From positions 205,608,655 through 205,672,654 of the forward strand of contig OY998175.1 in NCBI GenBank assembly GCA_963921935.1: DNA of 64,000 nucleotides, written 5' to 3'. The translations under genes were made by a program, and so were the position numbers. This stretch comes from Galeruca laticollis (Eukaryota; Arthropoda; Insecta; Coleoptera; Chrysomelidae). The first letter of the stretch is position 1. Each line of letters begins with the position of its first letter. The notes under the pieces were generated by a model that searched no databases, was not told the DNA's origin, and saw only the letters and a list, made by a program, of their open reading frames with translations. This document shows positions 11,455 to 22,381 of the stretch, piece by piece.

Positions 11455-12893
11455 ATGCCAAATACAAGGAATAAAAAAGACAATACACAGAAGGGAAACG
11501 AAGAACAATCTACATCAACCACAGAAGACATTGGAATGGAGATACCGGCACAACAACAACCAGGACAAGAAAAAGAAAAGGAGATGGAAAGCCTACATAA
11601 TATGATAAGAAGCCTAATGATTAGTGTAAACGAAGGAAATGCAGAATTAAATAGAAAATTAGAAGCTGGTAATGCAGAATTAAATAGTAAATTAGAAGCT
11701 GGTAATGCAGAATTAAATAGAAAATTAGAAGCTGGTAATGCAGAATTAAATAGTAAATTAGAAGCTGGTAATGCAGAATTAAATAGAAAATTAGAAGCTG
11801 GTAATGCAGAATTAAATAGAAAATTAGAAGCTGGTAATGCAGAATTAAATAGAAAATTAGAAGCTGGTAACGCAGATTTGCACAAAAATATAGAAGAAAT
11901 ACAAAAGGAATGGCAGAATTAGAAAGAAACGTAAGAATAAATCTAGAAGAAAAATTTGAACAGTTAAAAAAAGAATTGGTACAAGATAGAGATGGATATA
12001 GAAGAAAAATGGAGAACAAGATCGATGAGAAATTAGGACAAATGGGGGAAGTAATAGGAGGTATAGAAGATGAAATAAAAGGAAAATTTGACAGATTGGA
12101 AATGAACACTGAACTAAAGTTTCAAGGTTATGGTGAGAGAATTGAAAAAAATTAAGAAAAAATTGAGCAAATGGAAAATAGAATAATTCAAGAAATACAA
12201 TTAGAAGAAGGTAGCAACAGAAACGAGAGAAATGAATATAAACGAAAACTGAAAGAAATGGAGGATAATTTAAAAAAATTGGAAGGCGACCAAGAAGAGA
12301 AAGAAAGAAGAATAAGAAGAGAATTGACAAGAATAACGGGGGAAACAAGAATAATTAATTGTCGAAGTAATAACAATATGAAATTTGATGGAGATTTTAA
12401 GAAAATACACCCTGTAGTCTTTATGAGAATGCTGAGGAATAAAATGAGAAATGAATATGAAGTAGAGGAATTAAGAGAAATTATACGAGAACATTTAGAA
12501 CACCATGGATTTGTTTGGTTTACAAACAAAGAAGAGGATATACAAGACTTAGATCAATTTGAAAGAAAATTTATTGACTATTTTTTGGGAAATAATGTAT
12601 AATCTAAAATAAGAGAAAGATTATATTTTGGCAGATATGAAGAAAATAGAGGTAATTCACTGAATACCTATGTTTTGCAAATGTATGCTATGGTAATCCA
12701 TTTGAATCCGCGACTTCAGGAAGAATTTGAGACACAGATTGTATTGGATTTATGGGAAGATATTAATGAGATACGGGACTGCAAAATTAAGAAGGATATG
12801 ATAGAGAACGGAAAGAAGATTCAGAAGTGTAATGAAAAACAAACAACAAGAGAAGAACATCAGATAAAAGTTAGGAAAAGAATAGCAAAGTAA
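11455..12893 (+). pseudogene. gag-like coiled-coil protein, copy A
   Basis: Starts ATG at 11455 (MPNTRNKKDNTQKG). Seven to eight copies of an 11-residue unit, GNAELNRKLEA, form a predicted coiled coil. A frameshift near 11905 moves the frame, then the charged coil continues (MAELERNVRINLEEKFEQ). In-frame stops occur at about 12153 and 12600. The C-terminal part contains KFDGDFKKIHPVVFMRML, FVWFTNKEEDI and KIRERLYFGRYEENRGNSL, a gag capsid-like region with the KFDG opening used by several gypsy groups. The frame ends at 12893. The protein would package element RNA. With one frameshift and two stops this copy is not functional as it stands. A copy truncated after the first coil is at 16383. Confidence 0.75.
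11636..11872 (+). repeat. 33-bp coding minisatellite in gag
   Basis: About seven units of 33 bp, each encoding GNAELNRKLEA with R or S alternating at one position. The same number and order of units appears at about 16564-16800 in copy B. Not CRISPR: the units are directly adjacent, without spacers. Confidence 0.92.
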
Positions 12894-13464
12894 ATAGTAT
12901 AACCTGATGATTGGAAGGAAGTTTGGAAACGAAAAAGCTATGGAATGGACAGGAAAAGGATAATAAAATAAACTGGAAGATAAATTTATTAATATCACAT
13001 AACAATTATAAAAAAAAACAGAAATGAAGTTAAGATAAAAAATTCATTATAAACAATGTACAAAGATAGAGATAGGTTAGGTCAGAAAAAGTTGTAAATA
13101 AAATAATAGACATAAGTATAGATTAAAAAAATTCAATATTAATTAAGTATATCATGCTAGATAATATTATAGGATAGATCGTGTTCTTTGTTGATTAAGC
13201 AGATGAAATTCCAAACGATTCTTCACACTTCTTTATTAAGAATCTAGAAAAAAAGAAAAAAATATATATAATACATGTCATATAATATAAATTGAAACTT
13301 ATTAGGTGAAACTTAGGAATGGAATAAATAGTTTAGTGTATACAGAGGGAAATTCAAACGGGGCAAACAAATAAGTAATGATAAATAAATTAGATGAAGT
13401 ACTGGCTTTATATAGAAATAAAACAGGAAGATATAAGATAGAGGGGATGAAATTATGTACAACT
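12894..13464 (+). other. Remnant where pol should be
   Basis: About 570 bp between the gag end and the integrase tail. I see no protease DTG, RT or integrase core motif in any frame. This is where the pol genes would lie in an autonomous relative, so a large internal deletion is likely. Confidence 0.6.
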
Positions 13465-13729
13465 TAAAAGAGTTGCAGATCGATACATAAAACGAAGAAT
13501 TAAAAAAATTAAAAGACCAACAACATTTAAAGAAGGAGATTGGGTAATAGGAAGATCTTTGCAAGCAGCCGATAAAAAATTAAACCAATATGCTAAGCTG
13601 AAACTACCATTTAATGGACCTTATATAGTAGAGAAGGCATATGAGAATAGCTATGTTTTAAGGAACCCATATAATAATCAATTGAGAGGGACTATACATG
13701 TGCAAAATTTGTATAAATTCAACAAGTAG
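13465..13729 (+). pseudogene. Integrase C-terminal tail of nested LTR element
   Basis: An open frame without a start codon reads VADRYIKRRIKK, TTFKEGDWVIGRSLQAADKK, KLPFNGPYIVEKAYENSYVL and TIHVQNLYKFNK before a stop at 13727-13729. The F-x-x-GDWV...GPY-V...Y-L...VHV-LY pattern is the SH3-like C-terminal domain of gypsy-group integrases, which helps bind DNA. Finding only this tail next to gag shows that the middle of pol has been lost. The frame itself is uninterrupted. Confidence 0.78.
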
Positions 13730-13940
13730 CAGCATTTTAAAAATCATGTCATACAAATAATTAGTATCTGATAAGAAGACATAAGAAATTAAAGAAATTG
13801 AATTTTTTATAAAATATTAATTAATTTACTCGTAACCTATTTCAATTCATATTCAATATAAATGGAGTTAAAAAGTAAAAATTACATTTTCAAAATATAA
13901 AAAAAAACAATCGGACAGATAATAATATTTTAAAAATGAA

Positions 13941-13952
13941 ATTGGGGGAAAC
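13941..13952 (+). other. Polypurine tract of nested LTR element
   Basis: A purine-rich run (ATTGGGGGAAAC) directly before LTR B at 13953, the expected plus-strand primer site. Confidence 0.65.
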
Positions 13953-16130
13953 TGAAACCATCTAAAATTGGTAAGGCCAATTGAAGATTACATATAAAAA
14001 AAAAACTAGGAGTTTTAGATGATTGAATTGAATGAAGTGAGCATTTATACTACCAAATATTAAGAAAAGCATTTATATTCAAAGGAATAAAAAGGATAGT
14101 GAATAAATATATTTCTAGTAATAGCAGTATGTAAATAAGTACAAAATTTTACCTTAATAATAATCCAATATTACGTTGATGGTAACAGTTACTAGACTGT
14201 TCAAAACACTGCCATATGAACATCCAGGTAATTACCATGTAGCATCATTTGAAACCTGAAAACAAAAGGAATTAGTATTTGAAGAAATAAATGAATATCA
14301 ATATTTATGGGTAATAAGTAAAAAGGGTTATAATTAAAAATGGTAATTTGAAATAAAAAGTATTTGATTGACAGGCGGAACGTAGCCATGTCAGGTGTCA
14401 ACAAGAGTTTGCAATTATGAATATTAATCAACTGGAAGTAACATAAAAATTACTAAATTGATTGCCAACTTAAATTTATTGGTTACGAATAGAATAATTT
14501 TTATGAAAGGGAAATTTGAAAATAAATAAGAATTTATATGTGATTAACAATCACAAAGATTAGAAAATTGAAAACTATACATTTGCATATATAATACTTG
14601 ATATTTAGATTGTAAGTTTTATGTAAAATAATGTAAATCAAAATACCTTAAAAAATGATAACTAGCAATATAAGGGATTGTCAATAGTGAAAAAAGACAT
14701 TTTATGAAACCCTGAAGACTATATACAATTAAACAAATAAGTGTTGATACCATCCAGGACAATTAAAAGAACTAATTTACATTTAGAACTAAAAAATTCC
14801 CAAACAAACAATTAGTTTGAAAGAAAGTGTCAATAGAAGGCTATGAATTTTATGACAAGAAAGAGTTGTTGATTGCGACAAAAAAGTGAAGTGGCGTGGG
14901 TAGCTAAAAAGGGTTAGCATCTATGTAAGAGGCTTCCGAATAAATTTTAATAAAAATAAAAATAAGACATGTGAATTTGCAAAAAAGTTCAATAATAATA
15001 ATTCTATAAGCTATTTAAACAGTTTGTGAGAACGGGAGTTTCTTCGAACGTGCATCTATTTCGCTAAAGAGATCTTCAAGAAAAGAGGTGACGCCATCCA
15101 ACAATATGGAGCTTTCTACAGTGGATATATTAAGGTCTGTGCTAATTTAATATTAATTTGGAATTCCAACATAAATAAAAATAAAAACATTCAAATAGTG
15201 AACAATAAAATAATTTCGAAATTTCATTAAAAGGCCTGAGTATTTTATGATGCATAATAAAAACTTACGTACATGGATATCCATAAATCATAACTAATAA
15301 ATAACTATGTACTTACTTTTAATAATTAATTTGTATCATTGTTGTTCACATTATATGTAAATTTGGTGTAGCTTCCATTTTCTTATCGCATACATTATCA
15401 TCTTCTGTCTATCACTATACTAATTTCACATCACTCCTATTTATTTTTATATATATGTATATGCAATCGTATGGTTTTGTTTTTGAATATTATCTTGATA
15501 GTTTCAACGTATACATACGAACATTTAATTTGTATAAACATTTCATAAGTGGGAAATAGACTGTAAACACAAATGTGTATCTTCGCTTTCAACGAAGCAA
15601 AATCGTATATTTTCGTCACGCCGACGCAGTAGAGATATGTTCAATAGCATTCCATGCGTCTGACTGTAAAGAGTACAGGGGTGGTATCAAGAAAATTTGG
15701 TGTTTAAAATTAATTACGATTTCAATCTCAAGAATTTATTAAAATTATTTTTCTGTAAAGTGTTTTGCATTTTTATTTTATATACTATCCTTAATAAATT
15801 TAGAAATATCGACTCTCCTCATTCATTCAAAATATCTAGAAACAGTAAATTAAGACACATATGTTTTCAAAAATCATTTAATTTCTCAATATACAGTATA
15901 TTTACAATTCAATAATCAAATAAAATCACAGTTAAAATAGACTTATTTATATGCGCCATGAACCCAACGAGAAAAGGTCTACATGTCTCCGGCTATAAAC
16001 AATTCAAATAATAAATAGACAAGTTCAAATAATATTAAAGAGCGGCCGAAGGTAAGTCTCGACTTCATCTTATAAAATAATATATAATAACAATTTAAAA
16101 AAAAATTATCAATAATAATAATTAATAATA
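13953..16130 (+). repeat. LTR B (~2.2 kb), shared middle LTR
   Basis: Near-identical to LTR A: I count seven single-base differences and one indel by eye, the indel replacing the CTAAC units of LTR A. It serves as the 3' LTR of unit A and the 5' LTR of unit B, because a primer-binding site follows it at about 16134. Confidence 0.88.
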
Positions 16131-16382
16131 AAATGGCACCCGAAACGTGGGGCTCTTATTAAATTAATATAAATTAATAAATATATAATAAAATAACGAC
16201 CCCAACGTAAGGCTCTAAAAATAATTTGGCTCCTAACAAATTTAGCTCTGAAAATTCAATTGGACTCACCGAATCAGATAAACTATAAATTATTAAAATA
16301 ATTATATTCATTAAAACATAAACGTAGAAAATAGAAATTAGAAACAAAAAGAATAAAGACAATTTGACAAGAACATACAATA

Positions 16383-16947
16383 ATGCCAAATACAAGGAAT
16401 AAAAAAGACAATACACAGAAGGGAAACGAAGAACAATCTACATCAACCACAGAAGACATTGGAATGGAGATACCGGCACAACAACAACCAGGACAAGAAA
16501 AAGAAAAGGAGATGGAAAGCCTACATAATATGATAAGAAGCCTAATGATTAGTGTAAACGAAGGAAATGCAGAATTAAATAGAAAATTAGAAGCTGGTAA
16601 TGCAGAATTAAATAGTAAATTAGAAGCTGGTAATGCAGAATTAAATAGAAAATTAGAAGCTGGTAATGCAGAATTAAATAGTAAATTAGAAGCTGGTAAT
16701 GCAGAATTAAATAGAAAATTAGAAGCTGGTAATGCAGAATTAAATAGAAAATTAGAAGCTGGTAATGCAGAATTAAATAGAAAATTAGAAGCTGGTAACG
16801 CAGATTTGCACAAAAATATAGAAGAAATACAAAAGGAATGGCAGAATTAGAAAGAAACGTAAGAATAAATCTAGAAGAAAAATTTGAGCAGTTAAAAAAA
16901 GAATTGGTACAAGATAGAGATGGATATAGGAGAAAAATGGAGAACAA
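16383..16947 (+). pseudogene. gag-like protein, truncated copy B
   Basis: Same start and same 11-residue repeat order as the gag at 11455, with a few substitutions. Similarity stops at 16947 in the middle of the second coil. There the sequence switches to LTR sequence corresponding to about 10800. The junction has a short CAAGA-like overlap, pointing to a deletion through microhomology. Everything from mid-gag to mid-LTR, about 4.5 kb in a complete unit, is absent. Confidence 0.8.
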
Positions 16948-17343
16948 CAAGAATTTATTAAAATTATTTTTCTGTAAAGTGTTTTGCATTTTTATTTTAT
17001 ATACTATCCTTAATAAATTTAGAAATATCGACTCACCTCATTCATTCAAAATATCTAGAAACAGTAAATTAAGACACATATGTTTTCAAAAATCATTTAA
17101 TTTCTCAATATACAGTATATTTACAATTCAATAATCAAATAAAATCACAGTTAAAATAGACTTATTTATATGCGCCATGAACCCAACGAGAAAAGGTCTA
17201 CATGTCTCCGGCTATAAACAATTCAAATAATAAATAGACAAGTTCAAATAATATTAAAGAGCGGCCGAAGGTAAGTCTCGACTTCATCTTATAAAATAAT
17301 ATATAATAACAATTTAAAAAAAAAATTATCAATAATAATAATT

Positions 17344-17350
<7 letters not shown>
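16948..17350 (+). repeat. Truncated LTR C
   Basis: Matches the last ~400 bp of LTR A (about 10800-11202) with very few differences. It ends in ATTAATAATA directly against the right-hand TA run, marking the right end of the array. Confidence 0.85.

Positions 17351-17402
<52 letters not shown>
17349..17402. repeat. (TA)n microsatellite, right of nested array
   Basis: About 26 TA dinucleotides, the partner of the run at 8962-9017. Together they suggest that the array inserted into a pre-existing or expanding TA repeat. Confidence 0.95.
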
Positions 17403-17404
<2 letters not shown>

Positions 17405-17408
<4 letters not shown>

Positions 17409-17845
17409 TAATCAATCAATTCATTCAGTAACAAATTTTACCCCATTTTTACTTCTTTATGGTCCATACGAAAATCTAAAACTTCATGCAATAGATCCCC
17501 ATAAACAAGTTTCCCAAAATTACAACGAATATCGAAAAACAGAAATTATGCCATTTTTCGACGATCTTTATCAAAAACAATTAACAAAAAGAACCGAACA
17601 ATTGAATAAAATTAATAATAAACGAACAGACGATATCCCATAAACCGATGTCGTATATTTAGATATGGAACCACGAAATAAAATTAAACCTAAATATAAG
17701 AAAATATTAGTAGACACAAATCAATGCAACGATAAGTTAGTTTCTCAAAAATCTAAAAAGGTTAGCAAACACATGATCAAAAATACAAAACCTTTCCAGG
17801 TTAACCCTGAAGATAGCCACCCAGGCACTTCAAGTCAAAACAATT
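17405..17845 (+). pseudogene. Integrase C-terminal part of gypsy element 1
   Basis: Integrase resumes after the nested array with VTNFTPFLLLYGPYENLKL, the block that follows the catalytic Glu in gypsy integrases (compare SVHSATKLKPKEIITG in element 2). It continues through YRKTEIMPFFDDLYQKQL to a stop at 17641-17643, then a second open stretch to 17847. The piece with the catalytic Glu, perhaps 50 residues, was lost with the TA expansion or insertion. Confidence 0.75.
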
Positions 17846-17847
17846 GA

Positions 17848-18368
17848 ACCCCCAGGTTACATATTAGATAGTTTAGGATTAGCTAAATATAAAACCAATT
17901 ATCATAAGATTTATTTTAGTATATGTATTGAAGAAATTGAAAACTTATATAGTAAATTAGTATTAAGTCAAGTTCATTTAGCTAGTAGAATTGACGATTC
18001 AACAATAACTTTAGCAAAAATTTATAACAGAGATATCGACTTACTCTCAGAAGATATAAATAAACTTAGAATGTATGCTCGATCAAATAAAGTAATTAAA
18101 AGAGGTCTAATTGACGGCCTAGGCCTAGCCGAAAAAAAACTAATGACTCAAAATTCGAAGTTGCATTCATTTGTAGGACAGATTACTAAACGCTGGCAAA
18201 CAGACCTATGTAAAATACAAAATTATGCTGAAAACGTTCTAAGAGAATTAAATACCTTGAATGATAGATTGAATAACGAAATTATTATTCATATTCAACT
18301 AGAACAAATTAGAAAACTAAGAAATTATATTCAAATTTTTCTAAGAACAATATCATTTAGTAATATTA
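17848..18368 (+). pseudogene. env-like gene of gypsy element 1, 5' part
   Basis: An envelope-like frame begins around GYILDSLGLAKYKTNYH and continues in the frame of 18071-18388. The short block KRGLIDGLG matches the conserved segment after the cleavage site in errantivirus Env proteins, which are related to baculovirus F proteins. Coiled-coil-like sequence follows. Env similarity stops near 18365, where a 2.2-kb insert begins, and resumes at about 20603. The gene is therefore inactive. Its presence classes the element with the env-bearing insect gypsy group. Confidence 0.75.
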
Positions 18369-20599
18369 TGGTCTACAGCTGTCATTAGGGTTACCCTAAT
18401 CTTAACTAAAGATTTATTAAGGTTAGCTAAGGTTACCAGTGGATATATTAACCATTATGTTATTAACCTTTACCCAAAAAGTCGATTGTTACTAGTGTTC
18501 TTGAGAGATAATTATAAGGTGATAAAATTATCAAAGACTACAACAAGTTATTACTAAAATATAATTTCCGCAGTATAAAAACTATCCGGATAATATCGTA
18601 GGTCTACTCGTTATACATAGTCCCAAAAAAAAAATATCAAACTAGATTCTTTTGAGAAATACTGGAGTACAAAATTAAATAAATAAATAATCGCTGTTTA
18701 TATAAGGCGTTATCGCCGATGATTACCCGTGCTAAATAAAAGAATTACAGTGATTAAACTATATCTGGAGAAAAATAATTAAGAACTATACCTCAGGGAA
18801 TAATATGGGGTTCTTTGTATTATTGTTTCCTTGGTCATATATTTAAGTCAAATCCGTGAATAGGCGCCACCGAATTTTAGAAACTATAATGCTGAAGGCG
18901 ATCGAAAATACGTTATCGAAGTAGCCAAAACGCGGAAAATATATGTACACAACTAACGTATAAGTAAATAAATAAATAGTCCAACTAGTACAGTCCAATC
19001 GTTTATTGCGACTAAGGAAATCGGCAATACGAAGCTCCTGTTACAAGTAAACACAAAAGAAAATAAGTCAAATATCAATTACCAATACAAAAATATTGTA
19101 GGTATAAAACAAAAGAGTAATCGATTTAGTAGGGGTTATAGCGTGGTATGATCATACGAGCTTTACATGTATGTACCCTGTATCTATAAGTATCACAAGC
19201 CGAATAATTGTCTAAAACATTGTAAATACCACACTTATCAATGCTATGATGTGGGATTCCAGCCCAAATCAAGCTGCAAATGTTCAATTGTACTAATATA
19301 TATATAAATTAATATTAATAGATATAACTAATATCAAATCACTTAATAAACACGAGTGATAATGAGAATCATAAAACGATAATACAAGAGGTGATTCAGC
19401 AAAACGAAATTCTCTGTTATACTTAGCTGGATGGCACGTTTCGGGTTCCAAACCAAACGTCCACAAGGTCACAATCGGGAGTAGATATCTGGTAAATCTT
19501 CAGGGATCGTCTCGGCCGGGAATAATTCTTGTTAGTATATAACAGGTCGAACCAGGTGTGAAGTCGAGTACAAAATCCAATCTCGATAATCAAGAGACTC
19601 CAAAATAAATCCCAAAATAGACGGGAATATATAACGTAGAGGTAGGAAACCAAAAATAAAATAAAAACCCTCAATTTATCAATGAGGGTTCTCAAAATTC
19701 CAATATCCAGCCACGTGGAATTAATCAATCAAAAGCCTCCACCAATAGGCTTACAAAATGGCGAATTCTTGCAGGTGTTGAAATAAGTTGATTCGATCTT
19801 AGTGAATCGTGGTTCCAGTGCAAAATAATATCCCTTAACGGCAGAAAATCGACTTCCAAACGAATTGCTTACTCAAAATAGTCGAATTTCCAAACAATTT
19901 GTGCAAATTCTATCCCCCAATTAGGGTAAACGCGAATGAAACCAAGAAAATAACTCGCACAAAGCACCGAACCCTTTTCGTTCCTCAAACCATACAATAC
20001 ACACCTTCCTTCTCGTCGTTTCCAACGAAAAGATGGCTTCAAAACCAATGATACAAACCATATCAAAAGTTTTTAAAATTCGAAATATCCAAAAGTCCGT
20101 TAAATAAAACTATTAAAATCTAGGCTTCAAATTATTCCAGTTGGTAAACATGTATTTCTCGAGCACAATGGAGAAACAAAAGAAGTACGTCCAAAATTCC
20201 TACATTCTCCTTCCTTATTGTCGCTTTAATAAATAATTATACATGTTGTGAAAAGCAAAACCGTTCTTGTAGCGAAGTAATTTCGGCGAGTCGGAGATTA
20301 ATACCAGCCGTGTAGAAGGGATACGAGTTTTACCGATCACCGAAGCATTTTTAAATGTATCAACTATACCGAGTGTCCCAAAATATTAAATATTCCACAA
20401 CAGTGAATAAAAGAATGCATATTAAGAAAAAAAGTTAAGACGAACTATAATTACCTACAGGAAGTAAATGTGCAATGCTATTTTTATTATCCACTGGGAT
20501 TTATTAAAATAACAATTTAAAATTTGTTCAATTATTCTCAAATTATTGAATGTTTTTAAGAAATAATGTAAGTAAGAATTTTATTCTAAATTCAGACCA
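18369..20599. mobile_element. Unclassified 2.2-kb insert within env
   Basis: It separates two halves of the env of gypsy element 1. The outer ends are TGGTCT and AGACCA, inverted repeats of at least six bases, flanked by TA on both sides (18367-18368 and 20600-20601). I see no transposase. The longest open frame, 19423-19728 on the minus strand (101 codons), has no recognised domain. A TA duplication would fit a Tc1/mariner-type non-autonomous element, but inverted ends this short are weak evidence. Confidence 0.45.
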
Positions 20600-20602
20600 T
20601 AA

Positions 20603-21470
20603 CACCAAGAAATTTCAAATGTAGAATTAATCAAAAAGGAATTAGAAGAAATTCTTAATTATTTACATACTATTAATTCTCACAATGAAATCGCTTCCGA
20701 TATTCCTACTTTATTAGAAATAATCAAAGTCAATCTTATGTTTACTGCAAAAACTTTATATATTACTATTAAAATACCCATATTAGCCGATGAATTACTT
20801 TATATTTCCAAAATTATTCCTATTTCCAGTAAAGAAAATAATACTCTTCTACCCCCATACGCCTTCACATTAGATTCCAAAGGATCAACAAAATGGGCAA
20901 ACGAAGAATGCAAGAAGACCTTTTCGTTCTGGTATTGCGAAAAGGAACCACACGAAGACCCTTGTAACTTGGAAAACCTTTCACTCTGTAACTACGCTCA
21001 AGTAAAAAACGACTTTTCACTTTTCACACAATTAACTAAAGGAAATACAATAATTAGCTCAAAGGAGGTAACTACCATCAATGAAGACTGCACACAAAAT
21101 TTTAAATCATTGAAAATATCAAAATATAACATCGTACTAGGAAACAATGATTGCATTTATTCTTTTGAAAAACATACTTGGACGGGATCCAATAAAACAT
21201 TTACTTAAGAATGGCCCAGCCTCAAAGAACCCACAGAAATTCATCACAAAATCAGCATCAACAATTTACATCTGGACGATCCAACCAAACTACTACCACA
21301 GTTTCAAGAACCAAATTTGCTACCTATAGAACTTCATCAAAGCCATTTAGAAATAACAACAATAATAATTTTCATTTTGATAATTCTACTATTTTTGTAT
21401 CTGTATAGAAAATATTTTAGAAAAATCAAAAATCCAGAACACAAGGTGAACCAATGGAGCTACCCTAATC
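20603..21470 (+). pseudogene. env-like gene of gypsy element 1, 3' part
   Basis: Env sequence resumes with HQEISNVELIKKELEEIL, aligning with LHPSIIKSDDLFAELQ in element 2. An open frame from 20738 holds a cysteine-rich stretch (CKKTFSFWYCEKEPHEDPC, then CNYAQV and further Cys) like the outer domain of errantivirus Env. A frameshift near 21200 leads to a hydrophobic membrane anchor, TTIIIFILIILLFLYLYRKY, at about 21346-21405, followed by a short charged tail. The frame then reads into the LTR. Confidence 0.75.
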
Positions 21471-21507
21471 CCTATTGGAGCCAAAGCCACGAGGTCGTGC
21501 CTTTAAC

Positions 21508-21519
21508 AAAGAGGGGAGG
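21508..21519 (+). other. Polypurine tract of gypsy element 1
   Basis: AAAGAGGGGAGG directly before the 3' LTR, which starts with A at 21520. Confidence 0.8.
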
Positions 21520-21807
21520 AGTCATATGGAGACATCCTGTTAATATTATCATTAAATTGCTGACAGGATGTTTCCCGCATTATTGGATTCATAATTCTTA
21601 ATCAGCAAACACGTGGAGACATCCTGTTTACACAATTGTATAATTTTGTTATTATATATTTTTCTCTGTATTCAGCATTATAACACATTTCCTCATTTTT
21701 GTAAACCAAAAAAAGAAACAGTCATAATTGTAACTTCGAACGTAACTGATCACTAAGTTTAATTAAATCTTTTTGAAAAGCATATTTTTTATTTACTAAA
21801 TTTAACT
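21520..21807 (+). repeat. 3' LTR of gypsy element 1
   Basis: 288 bp, same length as the 5' LTR and about 93% identical by eye. Followed by the CGCG target duplication at 21808-21811. Confidence 0.93.
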
Positions 21808-21811
21808 CGCG

Positions 21812-22282
21812 TACGGAAAAAAGCTGTCAAATTGAATGTTGAAATGTTAGTCTATTTACCCCGCAAATTTATGTATATGTCAAATGCGTATTTCCTAAGT
21901 TGATTCGTCCATATAATAATTTCACTTTCAATTTTTACAGTGATTCAAATAAATAATTATGTCTGAATCGCAATATTTATGTAACAAAAACAGTTTTATT
22001 TCTGATGTTCTGTTTCCAGTTGTTGTTAGTTGTTAAAATGAATGTTCGTAGTATTTTGTGTACCAATATTTACTCTAACTTTTTTATGAAGGCACTTTTT
22101 TTCATCGCATTAAAATCACAATTTATGGGCCACTTTCAAAGGTAAGTAGTCCAAACTATATAAAGTAATTATAAATACACATATATAAAACCTCTCACAT
22201 CTACATAAAAACGCAAGATTGTACATGCCAGATTCGGTAAAAGTATATCGCGTGGTCGTAGGAAAAATAGTGTACATAACTT
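21812..22282. other. No gene seen
   Basis: AT-rich sequence right of gypsy element 1. The first ~30 codons continue, in the hypothetical empty site, an open frame from left of the element; otherwise nothing recognisable. Confidence 0.5.
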
Positions 22283-22381
22283 GTGCGAAAGTGATTTTTC
22301 ACGCTCGTGCGATTATCTCACTCGGCTTGCGCCTCGTGAGACAATACTTCTCACGCGTGTGAAAAATGTCACTTTCCGCAC
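22283..22381. repeat. Imperfect ~99-bp palindrome
   Basis: Left arm starts GTGCGAAAGTGATTTTTCAC and the right arm ends GTGAAAAATGTCACTTTCC then GCAC. The centre is GGCTTGCGCC. The arms pair over about 45 bases with a few mismatches and small gaps, so the DNA or RNA could form a long hairpin. It is GC-rich relative to its surroundings and has no coding signal. It may be a foldback or MITE-like element, though no target duplication is obvious. Confidence 0.8.

Larger units (their letters stand above)
9018..17350 (+). mobile_element. Tandem array of a pol-less LTR retroelement
   Basis: Structure read directly from repeats: LTR A 9018-11202, internal A 11203-13952, LTR B 13953-16130, truncated internal B 16131-16947, truncated LTR C 16948-17350. 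Each internal region starts with a primer-binding site, and internal A ends with a purine tract. Internal A codes for a gag-like protein and, after about 570 bp without recognisable coding, an integrase C-terminal tail. No protease, RT, RNase H or integrase core is seen, so the element is non-autonomous. LTRs A and B differ at about eight sites over ~2.2 kb. The array sits inside a TA repeat within gypsy integrase. Sharing of the middle LTR suggests unequal recombination between two copies or template switching. Confidence 0.85.
4040..21807 (+). mobile_element. Gypsy/errantivirus-like element 1, with nested insertions
   Basis: A complete LTR retrotransposon by its ends. Direct LTRs of 288 bp begin AGTCATATGG and end TTTAACT, and a CGCG target-site duplication flanks them at 4036-4039 and 21808-21811. 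A primer-binding site follows the left LTR and a purine tract precedes the right one. Between them lie gag, protease, reverse transcriptase, RNase H, integrase and an env-like gene in the errantivirus order. Integrase is split by an 8.3-kb tandem LTR-element array and env by a 2.2-kb insert. The two LTRs differ at about 20 positions by eye (about 93% identity), so the insertion is old. Every gene carries inactivating changes. Confidence 0.92.

Noticed and set aside
11636..11872. CRISPR-like regular repeat
   Set aside because: Units are directly adjacent with no spacers, lie in frame within a protein, and the DNA is eukaryotic.
11355..11885. 176-codon minus-strand frame with SALPASNFLFN repeats
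   Set aside because: Antisense shadow of the 33-bp gag repeat; the plus strand gives a charged coiled coil consistent with gag.
11621..12348. Other long hydrophobic minus-strand frames over gag
   Set aside because: Antisense of Lys/Glu-rich coils produces Phe/Leu/Ser-rich frames; no domain or start context.
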